This document shows positions 11,866 to 24,533 of a stretch of 64,000 nucleotides of DNA, one piece after another. The notes below the pieces were generated by a model that saw only the letters and a list, made by a program, of their open reading frames with translations, was not told the origin of the DNA and did not search any database. Each line of letters starts with the position of its first letter. The stretch's first letter is position 1. The translations under genes and the position numbers were made by a program. Source of the DNA: Luzula sylvatica (lineage: Eukaryota; Streptophyta; Magnoliopsida; Poales; Juncaceae); NCBI GenBank assembly GCA_946800325.1, contig OX326958.1:68259264-68323263 (forward strand), in the 5' to 3' direction.

Positions 11866-13909
11866 CGAGCAAAATACTGAATTTTTATTCCGTACTCAAA
11901 TTACTCCGTAATTGAAGACTAACACACACAAATTTCAATTTTTTAAAAAATTTCATAAAAATGCAAAAATCGAAGTATAACATCGTAAAAAAATTGAATT
12001 AAGATATTTTTTAAAAATATGTTAAAATTGAAGTGTAACACAAGCAAAATAATCCATTTTTATTACGTACTCAAATTACTCCGTAATTGAAGACTAACAC
12101 ACACAAATTTCAATTTTTTCAAACATTTCTTAAAAATGCAAGAACTGAAGTCTAACACCTTCAAAAAATTGAATTGAGTTAGATTTTAAAAATATGTTAA
12201 AATTGAAGTGTAACACAAGCAAAATACTCATTTTTAGTCCGTACTCAAATTACTCCGTAATTGAAGACTAACACACACAAATTTCAATTTTTTCAAAAAT
12301 TTCTTAAAAATAAACTGAAGTCTAACACCTTAAAAAAATTGAATTAAGATATTTTTAAAAACTATTCTAAAATTGAAGTGTGACACAAGAAAAATACTCA
12401 ATTTTCATTCCGTACTCAAATTACACCGTAATTGAAGACTAACACACACAAATTTGAATTTTTTGAAAAATTTCTTAAAAATGCAAAAACTGAAGTGTAA
12501 CACCTTCAAAAAATTGAATTAAGATAATTTTTAAAAATATGTTAAAATTGAAGTGTAACACAAGCAAAATACGCAATTTTTATTCCGAACTCAAATTACT
12601 CCGTAATTGAAGACTAAGACACACAAATTTCAATTTTTTCAAAAAATTCTTAAAAATGCAAAAATTGAAGTCTAACACCTTCGAAAAATTAAAATTAAGA
12701 TATTTTTAAAAAATATGTTAAAATTGAAGTGTAACACAAGAAAAATACTCAATTTTTATTCCGTACTCAAATTACTCCGTAATTGAAGACTAACACACAC
12801 AAATTTCAATTTTTTCAAAAATTTCTTAAAAATGCAAAAATTGAAGTCTAACACCTTCAAAAAATTGAAGTAATGTATTTTTTAAAAATATGTTAAAATT
12901 GAAGTGTAACACAATTAAAATACTCATTTTTTAGTCCGTACTCAAATTACTCCGTAATTGAAGACTAACACACACAAATTTCACAATTTTCAAAAATTTC
13001 TTAAAAATGCAAAAACTGAAGTCTAACACCTCAAAAAAATTGAATTAAGATATTTTTAAAAACTATTCTAAAATTGAAGTGTAACACAAGGAAAATACTC
13101 AATTTTCATTCCGTACTCAAATTACTCCGTAATTGAAGACAAACACGCACAAATTTCAATTTTTTCAAACATTTCTTAAAAATGCAAAAATTGAAGTCTA
13201 ACACCTTCGAAAAATTGAATTGAGATATTTTTTAAAAATATGTTAAAATTGAAGTGTAGCGTAAGAAAAATACTCAATTTTTATTCCGTACTCAAATTAC
13301 TCCGTAATTGAAGACTAAGACACACAAATTTCAATTTTTCCAAAAATTGAAGTCTAACACCTTCGAAAAATTGAATTGAGATATTTTTTAAAAATATGTT
13401 AAAATTGAAGTGTAACACGAGCAAAATACTCAATTTTTATTCCGTACTCAAATTACTCCGTAATTGAATACTAACACACACAAATTTCAATTTTTTCAAA
13501 ATTTTTTTAAAAATGCAGAAATTGAAGTCTAACACCTTAAAAAAATTGAATTAAGATATTTTTTAAAAATATGTTATTATTGAAGTGTAACATTAGCAAA
13601 ATACTCAATTTTTATTCCGTACTCAAATTACTCCGTACTTGAAGACTAACACACACAAATTTCGATTTTTTAAAAAATTTCTTAAAAATGCAAAACCTGT
13701 AGTCTAACACCTTCAAAAAATTGAATTAAGATATTTTTTAAAAATATGTTAAAATTGAAGTGTAAAACAAGCAAAATAATCAATTTTATTTCCGTACTCA
13801 AATTACTCCGTAATTAAAGACTAAGACACACAAATTTCAATTTTTTCAAACATTTCTTAAAAATGCAAAAATTTAAGTCTAACACCTTCGAAAAATTGAA
13901 TTAAGATAT
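11839..13909. repeat. Higher-order block P, copy 2
   Basis: Matches 3850-5920 at a constant offset of 7,989 bp. ATTTCATAAA lies at 3961 and 11950, the AAATAAACTG deletion at 4321 and 12310, TACGCAATT at 4581 and 12570, and the 19-bp deletion at 5351 and 13340. The constant offset across about 2 kb means no net indel between copies. Single-base differences are few (for example AGATTTT for TATTTTTT near 12181). Confidence 0.8.
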
Positions 13910-15159
13910 TTTTGAAAAATATGTTAAAATTGAAGTGTAACACAAGCAAAATACTCAATTTTTATTCCGTACTTAAATTACTCCGTAATTGAAGACTAAC
14001 ACACACAAATTTCAATTTTTTCAAAAATTTCTTACAAATGCAAAAATTGAAGTCTAACACCTGAAAAAAATTGAATTAAGATATTTTTTAAAAATATGTT
14101 ATAATTGAAGTGTAACACAAGCAAAATACTCAATTTTCATTCCGTACTCAAATTACTCCGTAATTGAAGACTAACACACACAAATTTCAATTTTTTCAAA
14201 AATTTATTAAAAATGCAAAAACTGAAATCTAATACCTTAAAAAAATTGAATTAAGATATTTTATAAAAATATTCTATAATTGAAGTGTAACACAAGAAAA
14301 ATACTAAATTTTTAAGTCCTCCTCAAAATACTCCATAATTAAAGACAAACGCACAGAAATTTCAGTTTTTTTTAAAATGTCTTAAAAATGCAAAAACTGA
14401 AGTGTAACACCTTCAAAAAATTGCATTAAGAAATTTTTTAAAAATATGGTAAAATGTAAGTGTAACACATGCAAAATACTCCATTTTTATTCCGTACTCA
14501 AATTACTCCGTAATTGAAGACTAACACACACAAATTTCAATTTTTTCAAAAATTTCTTTAAAATGCAAAAATTGAAGTCTAACACCTAAAAAAAATTGAA
14601 TTAAGATATTTTTAAAAAATATGTTATAATTGAAGTGTAACACAGGCAAAATACTTCATTTTTATTCCGTACTCAAATTACTCCGTAATTGAAGACTGAC
14701 ACACACAAATTTCAATTTTTTAAAAAAATTCTTAAAAATGCAAAAACTGAAGTGTAACACCTTCAAAAAATTGAATTAAGATATTTTTTAAAAATATGTT
14801 AAAATTGAAGTGTAACACAAGCAAAATACTCAATTTTTATTCCGAACTCAAATTACTCCGTATTTGAATAGTAACACACACAAATTTCAATTTTTTAAAA
14901 ACTTTCTTAAAAATACCAAAATTGAAGTCTAACACCTTCAAAAAATTGAATTAAGATATTTTTAAAAAATATGTTAAAATTGAAGTGTAACACAAGAAAA
15001 AATATTCAATTTTTATTCCGTACAAATTAATCCGTAATTGAAGACAAACACACACAGATTTCAATTTTTTAAAAAATTTATTAAAAATGCAAAAATTGAA
15101 ATCTAACACCTTCGAAAAATTGAATTGAGATATTTTTTAAAAATATGTTAAAATTGAAG

Positions 15160-15340
15160 TGTAACACAAGCAAAATAAACCATTTTTATTACGTACTCAA
15201 ATTACTCCGTAATTGAAGACTAACACACACAAATTTCAATTTTTTAAAAAATTTCTTTAAAATGCAAAAATCGAAGTATGACACCATAAAAAAATTGAAT
15301 TAAGATATTTTTTAAAAATATGTTAAAATTGAAGTGTAAC
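15160..15340. repeat. Monomer present in R copy 1 but absent from copy 2
   Basis: The AAAATAAACC ... AAATCGAAGTATGACACC monomer lies here between two monomers that are directly adjacent at about 20390. The offset between the R copies changes by exactly 175 bp across it, so one whole monomer was lost or gained by in-register exchange. Confidence 0.7.
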
Positions 15341-16740
15341 ACAAGCAAAATAATCCATTTTTATTCCGTACTCAAATTACTCCGTAATTGAAGACTAGCA
15401 CACACAAATTACAATTTTTTCAAAAATTTCTTAAAAATGCAAAAACTGAAGTCTGACACCTTAAAAAAATTGAATTAAGTTATTTTTTAAAAATATGTTA
15501 AAATTGAAGTGTAACACAAGCAAAATACACATTTTTTAGTTCGTACTCAAATTACTCCGTAATTGAAGACTAAAACACACAAATTTCAATTTTTTCAAAA
15601 ATTTCTTAAAAATGCAAAAACTGAAGTCTAACACCTGAAAAAAATTGAATTAAGATATTTTTAAAAAATATGTTATAATTGAAGTGTAACACAAGCAAAA
15701 TACTCAATTTTTATTCCGTACTCAAATTACTCCGTAATTGAAGACTAACACACACAAATTTCAATTTTTTTAAAAATTTCTTAAAAATACAAAAATTGAA
15801 GTATAACACCTTAAAAAAATTGAATTAAGATATTTTTTAAAAATATGTTAAAATTGAAGTGTAACACAAGCAAAATAAACCATTTTTATTACGTACTCAA
15901 ATTACTCCGTAATTGAAGACTAACACACGAAAATTTCAATTTTTTCAAAAATTTCTTAAAAATGCAAGAACTGAAGTCTAACACCTTCAAAAAATTGAAT
16001 TAAGTTATTTTTTAAAAATATGTTAAAATTGAAGTGTAACACAAGCAAAATACTTATTTTTTAGTCCGTACTCAAATTACTCCGTAATTGAAGACTAACA
16101 CACACAAATTTCAATTTTTTCAAACATTTCTTAAAAATGCAAAAACTGAAGTCTAACACCTTAAAAAAATTGAATTAAGATATTTTTAAAAACTATTCTA
16201 AAATTGAAGTGTGACACAAGGAAAATACTCAATTTTCATTCCGTACTCAAATTACTCCGTAATTGAAGACTAACACACACAAATTTGAATTTTTTGAAAA
16301 ATTTATTAAAAATGCAAAAACTGAAGTGTAACACCTTAAAAAAATTGAATTAAGATAATTTTTAAAAATATGTTAAAATTGAAGTGTAACACAAGCAAAA
16401 TACGCAAATTTTATTCCGAGCTGAAATTACTCCGTAATTGAAGACTAAGACACACAAATTTCAATTTTTTAAAAAATTTCTTAAAAATACAAAAATTGAA
16501 GTCTAACACCTTCGAAAAATTAAAATGAAGATATTTTTAAAAAATATGTTAAAATTGAAGTGTAACACAAGAAAAATACTCAATTTTTATTCCGTACTCA
16601 AATTACTCTGTAATTGAAGACTAACACACACAAATTTCAATTTTTTAAAAAATTTCTTAAAAATGCACAAATTGAAGTCTAACACCTTGAAAAAATTGAA
16701 TTAAGATATTTTAAAAAAATATGTTATAATTGAAGTGTCA

Positions 16741-16800
16741 CACAAGGAAAATACTCAATTTTTATTCCGTAATTGAAGACTAACTCACACAAATTTCAAT
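16741..16800. repeat. 16-bp deletion between the twin TCCGTA motifs
   Basis: TTTTTATTCCGTAATTGAAGAC joins the first TCCGTA directly to the base after the second one, removing 16 bp and leaving one TCCGTA. The same allele sits at 18330 and 21814, each inside a copy of the same R segment, so it spread by block amplification. These monomers lose the AATTAC half of the dyad. Confidence 0.8.
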
Positions 16801-17159
16801 TTTTTCAAAAATTTCTTAAAAATGCAAAAATCCAAGTATAACACCATAAAAAAATTGAATTAAGATTTTTTTTTAAAAATATGTTAAAATTGAAGTGTAA
16901 CACAAGCAAAATAATCCATTTTTATTCCGTACTCAAATTACTCCGTAATTGAACACTAACACACACAAATTACAATTTTTTCAAAAATTTCATAAAAATG
17001 CAAAAACGGAAGTCTAACACCTTAAAAAAATTGAATTAAGTTATTTTTTAAAAATATGGTAAAATTGAAGTGTAACACTAACAAAATACTCATTTTTTAG
17101 TTCGTACTCAAATTACTCCGTAATTGAAGACTAAAACACACAAATTTCAATTTTTTCAA

Positions 17160-19137
17160 AAATTTCTTAAAAATGCAAAAACTGAAGTCTAACACCTTCA
17201 AAAAATTGAATTAAGATATTTTTTAAAAATATGTTAAAATTGAAGTGTAACACAAGCAAAATACTCAATTTTTATTCCGAACTCAAATTACTCCGTATTT
17301 GAATAGTAACACACACAAATTTCAATTTTTTAAAAACTTTCTTAAAAATACCAAAATTGAAGTCTAACACCTTCGAAAAATTAAAATGAAGATATTTTTA
17401 AAAAATATGTTAAAATTGAAGTGTAACACAAGAAAAATACTCAATTTTTATTCCGTACTCAAATTACTCTGTAATTGAAGACTAACACACACAAATTTCA
17501 ATTTTTTCAAAAATTTCTTAAAAATGCAAAAATCCAAGTATAACACCATAAAAAAATTGAATTAAGATTTTTTTTTAAAAATATGTTAAAATTGAAGTGT
17601 AACACAAGCAAAATAATCCATTTTTATTCCGTACTCAAATTACTCCGTAATTGAACACTAACACACACAAATTACAATTTTTTCAAAAATTTCATAAAAA
17701 TGCAAAAACGGAAGTCTAACACCTTAAAAAAATTGAATTAAGTTATTTTTTAAAAATATGGTAAAATTGAAGTGTAACACTAACAAAATACTCATTTTTT
17801 AGTTCGTACTCAAATTACTCCGTAATTGAAGACTAAAACACACAAATTTCAATTTTTTGAAAAATTTATTAAAAATGCAAAAACTGAAGTGTAACACCTT
17901 AAAAAAATTGAATTAAGATAATTTTTAAAAATATGTTAAAATTGAAGTGTAACACAAGCAAAATACGCAAATTTTATTCCGAGCTGAAATTACTCCGTAA
18001 TTGAAGACTAAGACACACAAATTTCAATTTTTTAAAAAATTTCTTAAAAATACAAAAATTGAAGTCTAACACCTTCGAAAAATTAAAATGAAGATATTTT
18101 TAAAAAATATGTTAAAATTGAAGTGTAACACAAGAAAAATACTCAATTTTTATTCCGTACTCAAATTACTCTGTAATTGAAGACTAACACACACAAATTT
18201 CAATTTTTTAAAAAATTTCTTAAAAATGCACAAATTGAAGTCTAACACCTTGAAAAAATTGAATTAAGATATTTTAAAAAAATATGTTATAATTGAAGTG
18301 TCACACAAGGAAAATACTCAATTTTTATTCCGTAATTGAAGACTAACACACACAAATTTCAATTTTTTCAAAAATTTCTTAAAAATGCAAAAATCCAAGT
18401 ATAACACCATAAAAAAATTGAATTAAGATTTTTTTTTAAAAATATGTTAAAATTGAAGTGTAACACAAGCAAAATAATCCATTTTTATTCCGTACTCAAA
18501 TTACTCCGTAATTGAACACTAACACACACAAATTACAATTTTTTCAAAAATTTCATAAAAATGCAAAAACGGAAGTCTAACACCTTAAAAAAATTGAATT
18601 AAGTTATTTTTTAAAAATATGGTAAAATTGAAGTGTAACACTAACAAAATACTCATTTTTTAGTTCGTACTCAAATTACTCCGTAATTGAAGACTAAAAC
18701 ACACAAATTTCAATTTTTTCAAAAATTTCTTAAAAATGCAAAAACTGAAGTCTAACACCTTCAAAAAATTGAATTAAGATATTTTTTAAAAATATGTTAA
18801 AATTGAAGTGTAACACAAGAAAAAATATTCAATTTTTATTCCGTACAAATTAATCCGTAATTGAAGACAAACACACACAGATTTCAATTTTTTAAAAAAT
18901 TTATTAAAAATGCAAAAATTGAAATCTAACACCTTCGAAAAATTGAATTGAGATATTTTTTAAAAATATGTTAAAATTGAAGTGTAACACAAGCAAAATA
19001 AACCATTTTTATTACGTACTCAAATTACTCCGTAATTGAAGACTAACACACACAAATTTCAATTTTTAAAAAAATTTCTTTAAAATGCAAAAATCGAAGT
19101 ATGACACCATAATAAAATTGAATTAAGATATTTTTTA
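17160..19137. repeat. Shuffled R fragments
   Basis: About 2 kb built from pieces of R in a new order: about 17165-17365 matches 14755-14950, 17375-17485 matches 16510-16620, 17500-17850 matches 16800-17150 (offset 702), 17850-18740 matches 16290-17180 (offset 1,563), and 18790-19130 matches 14970-15290. Most joints fall at equivalent monomer positions, as expected for in-register exchange. Confidence 0.65.
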
Positions 19138-22100
19138 AAAATATGTTAAAATTGAAGTGTAACACAAGCAAAATACTCAATTTTTATTCCGTACTTAAAT
19201 TACTCCGTAATTGAAGACTAACACACACAAATTTCAATTTTTTCAAAAATTTCTTACAAATGCAAAAATTGAAGTCTAACACCTGAAAAAAATTGAATTA
19301 AGATATTTTTTAAAAATATGTTATAATTGAAGTGTAACACAAGCAAAATACTCAATTTTCATTCCGTACTCAAATTACTCCGTAATTGAAGACTAACACA
19401 CACAAATTTCAATTTTTTCAAAAATTTATTAAAAATGCAAAAACTGAAATCTAATACCTTAAAAAAATTGAATTAAGATATTTTATAAAAATATTCTATA
19501 ATTGAAGTGTAACACAAGAAAAATACTAAATTTTTAAGTCCTCCTCAAAATACTCCATAATTAAAGACAAACGCACAGAAATTTCAGTTTTTTTTAAAAT
19601 GTCTTAAAAATGCAAAAACTGAAGTGTAACACCTTCAAAAAATTGCATTAAGAAATTTTTTAAAAATATGGTAAAATGTAAGTGTAACACATGCAAAATA
19701 CTCCATTTTTATTCCGTACTCAAATTACTCCGTAATTGAAGACTAACACACACAAATTTCAATTTTTTCAAAAATTTCTTTAAAATGCAAAAATTGAAGT
19801 CTAACACCTAAAAAAAATTGAATTAAGATATTTTTTAAAAATATGTTATAATTGAAGTGTAACACAGGCAAAATACTTCATTTTTATTCCGTACTCAAAT
19901 TACTCCGTAATTGAAGACTGACACACACAAATTTCAATTTTTTAAAAAAATTCTTAAAAATGCAAAAACTGAAGTGTAACACCTTCAAAAAATTGAATTA
20001 AGATATTTTTTAAAAATATGTTAAAATTGAAGTGTAACACAAGCAAAATACTCAATTTTTATTCCGAACTCAAATTACTCCGTATTTGAATAGTAACACA
20101 CACAAATTTCAATTTTTTAAAAACTTTCTTAAAAATACCAAAATTGAAGTCTAACACCTTCAAAAAATTGAATTAAGATATTTTTTAAAAATATGTTAAA
20201 ATTGAAGTGTAACACAAGAAAAAATATTCAATTTTTATTCCGTACAAATTAATCCGTAATTGAAGACAAACACACACAGATTTCAATTTTTTAAAAAATT
20301 TATTAAAAATGCAAAAATTGAAATCTAACACCTTCGAAAAATTGAATTGAGATATTTTTTAAAAATATGTTAAAATTGAAGTGTAACACAAGCAAAATAA
20401 TCCATTTTTATTCCGTACTCAAATTACTCCGTAATTGAAGACTAGCACACACAAATTACAATTTTTTCAAAAATTTCTTAAAAATGCAAAAACTGAAGTC
20501 TGACACCTTAAAAAAATTGAATTAAGTTATTTTTTAAAAATATGTTAAAATTGAAGTGTAACACAAGCAAAATACTCATTTTTTAGTTCGTACTCAAATT
20601 ACTCCGTAATTGAAGACTAAAACACACAAATTTCAATTTTTTCAAAAATTTCTTAAAAATGCAAAAACTGAAGTCTAACACCTGAAAAAAATTGAATTAA
20701 GATATTTTTAAAAAATATGTTATAATTGAAGTGTAACACAAGCAAAATACTCAATTTTTATTCCGTACTCAAATTACTCCGTAATTGAAGACTAACACAC
20801 ACAAATTTCAATTTTTTTAAAAATTTCTTAAAAATACAAAAATTGAAGTATAACACCTTAAAAAAATTGAATTAAGATATTTTTTAAAAATATGTTAAAA
20901 TTGAAGTGTAACACAAGCAAAATAAACCATTTTTATTACGTACTCAAATTACTCCGTAATTGAAGACTAACACACAAAAATTTCAATTTTTTCAAAAATT
21001 TCTTAAAAATGCAAGAACTGAAGTCTAACACCTTCAAAAAATTGAATTAAGTTATTTTTTAAAAATATGTTAAAATTGAAGTGTAACACAAGCAAAATAC
21101 TTATTTTTTAGTCCGTACTCAAATTACTCCGTAATTGAAGACTAACACACACAAATTTCACTTTTTTCAAACATTTCTTAAAAATGCAAAAACTGAAGTC
21201 TAACACCTTAAAAAAATTGAATTAAGATATTTTTAAAAACTATTCTAAAATTGAAGTGTGACACAAGGAAAATACTCAATTTTCATTCCGTACTCAAATT
21301 ACTCCGTAATTGAAGACTAACACACACAAATTTGAATTTTTTGAAAAATTTATTAAAAATGCAAAAACTGAAGTGTAACACCTTAAAAAAATTGAATTAA
21401 GATAATTTTTAAAAATATGTTAAAATTGAAGTGTAACACAAGCAAAATACGCAAATTTTATTCCGAGCTGAAATTACTCCGTAATTGAAGACTAAGACAC
21501 ACAAATTTCAATTTTTTAAAAAATTTCTTAAAAATACAAAAATTGAAGTCTAACACCTTCGAAAAATTAAAATGAAGATATTTTTAAAAAATATGTTAAA
21601 ATTGAAGTGTAACACAAGAAAAATACTCAATTTTTATTCCGTACTCAAATTACTCTGTAATTGAAGACTAACACACACAAATTTCAATTTTTTAAAAAAT
21701 TTCTTAAAAATGCACAAATTGAAGTCTAACACCTTGAAAAAATTGAATTAAGATATTTTAAAAAAATATGTTATAATTGAAGTGTCACACAAGGAAAATA
21801 CTCAATTTTTATTCCGTAATTGAAGACTAACACACACAAATTTCAATTTTTTCAAAAATTTCTTAAAAATGCAAAAATCCAAGTATAACACCATAAAAAA
21901 ATTGAATTAAGATTTTTTTTTAAAAATATGTTAAAATTGAAGTGTAACACAAGCAAAATAATCCATTTTTATTCCGTACTCAAATTACTCCGTAATTGAA
22001 CACTAACACACACAAATTACAATTTTTTCAAAAATTTCATAAAAATGCAAAAACGGAAGTCTAACACCTTAAAAAAATTGAATTAAGTTATTTTTTAAAA

Positions 22101-22207
22101 ATATGGTAAAATTGAAGTGTAACACTCACAAAATACTCATTTTTTAGTTCGTACTCAAATTACTCCGTAATTGAAGACTAAAACACACAAATTTCAATTT
22201 TTTCAAA
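19137..22207. repeat. Higher-order block R, copy 2
   Basis: Second copy of the 13915-17160 block, one monomer shorter. Shared rare markers are CTCCTCAAAATAC (14319 and 19541, 5,222 bp apart), CCGAGCTG (16416 and 21463, 5,047 bp) and AAACGGAAG (17005 and 22052). The part from about 21330 also matches 17850-18740 at 3,484 bp. Confidence 0.75.
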
Positions 22208-24533
22208 AATTTCTTAAAAATGCAAAAACTGAAGTCTAACACCTTCAAAAAATTGAATTAAGTTATTTTTTAAAAATATGTTAAAATTGAAGTGTAACAC
22301 AAGCAAAATACTTATTTTTTAGTCCGTACTCAAATTACTCCGTAATTGAAGACTAACACACACAAATTTCAATTTTTTCAAACATTTCTTAAAATTGCAA
22401 AAACTGAAGTCTAACACCTTAAAAAAATTGAATTAAGATATTTTTTAAAACTATTCTAAAATTGAAGTGTGACACAAGGAAAATACTCAATTTTCATTCT
22501 GTACTCCAATTACTCCGTAATTGAAGACTAACACACACAAATTTGAATTTTTTGAAAAATTTATTAAAAATGCAAAAACTGAAGTGTAACACCTTCAATT
22601 TAATTAAGATAATTTTTAAAAATATGTTAAAATTGAAGTGTAACACAAGCAAAATACGCAAATTTTATTCCGAGCTCAAATTACTCCGTAATTGAAGACT
22701 AAGACACACAAAGTTCAATTTTTTAAAAAATTTCTTAAAAATGCAAAAATTGAAGTCTAACACCTTCGAAAAATTAAAATGAAGATATTTTTAAAAAATA
22801 TGTTAAAATTGAAGTGTAACACAAGAAAAATACTCAATTTTTATGCCGTACTCAAATTACTCCGTAATTGAAGACTAATACACACAAATTTCATTTTTTC
22901 AAAAATTTCTTAAAAATGCAAAACCTGAAGTCTAACACCTTAAAAAAATTGAATTAAGATATTTTTAAAAACTATTCTAAAATTGAAGTGTGACACAAGG
23001 AAAATACTCAATTTTCATTCCGTACTCAAATTACTCCGTAATTGAAGACTAACACACACAAATTTGAATTTTTTGAAAAATTTATTAAAAATGCAAAAAC
23101 TGAAGTGTAACACCTTCAAAAAATTTAATTAAGATAATTTTTAAAAATATGTTAAAATTGAAGTGTAACACAAGCAAAATATGCAAATTTTATTCCGAGC
23201 TCAAATTACTCCGTAATTGAAGACTAAGACACACAAAGTTCAATTTTTTAAAAAATTTCTTAAAAATGCAAAAATTGAAGTCTAACACCTTCGAAAAATT
23301 AAAATGAAGATATTATTAAAAAATATGTTAAAATTGAAGTGTAACACAAGAAAAATACTCAATTTTTATGCCGTACTCAAATTACTCCTTAATTGAAGAC
23401 TAACACACACAAATTTCAATTTTTTCAAAAATTTCTTAAAAATGCAAAAATTGAAGTCTAACACCTTCAAAAAATTGAATTAATTTATTTTTTAAAAATA
23501 TGTTAAAATTGAAGTGTAACACAAGTAAAATACTCATTTTTTAGTCCGTACTCAAATTACTCCGTAATTGAAGACTAACACACACAAATTTCAAATTTTT
23601 CAAAAATTTCTTAAAAATGCAAAAACTGAAGTCTAACACCTTCGAAAAATTGAATTGAGATATTTTTTAAAAATATGTTGAAACTGAAGCGTAGCACAAG
23701 AAAAATACTAAATTTTTATTCCGTACTCAAATTACTCCGTAATTGAAGACTAAGACACACAAATTTCAATTTTTTCAAAAATTCCTTAAAAATCCAAAAA
23801 TTGAAGTCTAACACCGTCGAAAAATTGAATTGAGATATTTTTTAAAAATATGTTAAAATTGAAGTGTAATACAAGCAAAATACTCAATTTTCATTCCGTT
23901 CTCAAATTTTTCCGTAATTGAAGACTAAGACACACAAATTTCAATTTTTCCAAATAATTCTTAAAAATGCAAAAACTGAAGTCTAACACCTTCAAAAAAT
24001 TGAATTGAAATATTTTTTGAAAATATGTTAAAATTTAAGTGTAACTCATGCAAAATACTCAATTTTTATTCCGTACTCAAATTACTCCGTAATTGAAGAC
24101 TAACACACACAAATTTCAATTTTTTAAAAAATTTCTTAAAAATGCAAATATTGAAGTCTACCACCTTCCAAAAATTGAATTAAGAATTTTTTTTAAAAAT
24201 ATGTTATAATTGAAGTGTAACACAAGCAAAATACTCAATTTTTATTCCGTACTCAAATTACTCCGTAATTGAAGACTAACACACACAAATTTCGATTTTT
24301 TAAAAAATTTCTTAAAAATGCAAAAACTGTAGTCTAGCACCTTCAAAAATTGAATTAAGATATTTTTTAAAAATATGTTAAAATTGAAGTGTAACACAAG
24401 CAAAATAATCAATTTTTTTTCCGTACTCAAATTACTCAGTAATTAAAGACTAAGACACACAAATTTCAATTTTTTGAAACATTTCTTAAAAATGCAAAAA
24501 TTTAAGTCTAACACCTTCGAAAAATTGAATTAA
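22170..24533. repeat. Higher-order block Q, copy 3
   Basis: 22170-22890 follows 6170-6890 at an offset of 15,997 bp. From about 22915 to 24533 it follows 7094-8713 at 15,821 bp. The 176-bp change is one monomer fewer. It keeps the CCTTCAATTTAATTAAG deletion (22591), GAAACTGAAGCG (about 23680) and AACTCATG. It is followed directly by P copy 3, the same Q-then-P order seen at 8713/8714. Confidence 0.75.

Larger units (their letters stand above)
13915..17160. repeat. Higher-order block R, copy 1
   Basis: About 18-19 monomers marked by AAGTCCTCCTCAAAATAC (14314), TTGCATTAAG (14421), TATTTGAATAGTAAC, CCGTACAAATTAATCCG, GACTAGCACAC (15393), CCGAGCTGAAAT (16416), a 16-bp deletion at 16767 and AAACGGAAG (17005). 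It recurs at 19137-22207. Offset is 5,222 bp before about 15170 and 5,047 bp after about 15330, so this copy has one 175-bp monomer more. Confidence 0.75.

Noticed and set aside
24242..24430. Open frame of 62 codons on the minus strand
   Set aside because: It lies wholly in satellite, is rich in F, I, L and K from A/T tracts, spans little more than one monomer, and has no homologous frame kept in other copies. It is a chance opening.
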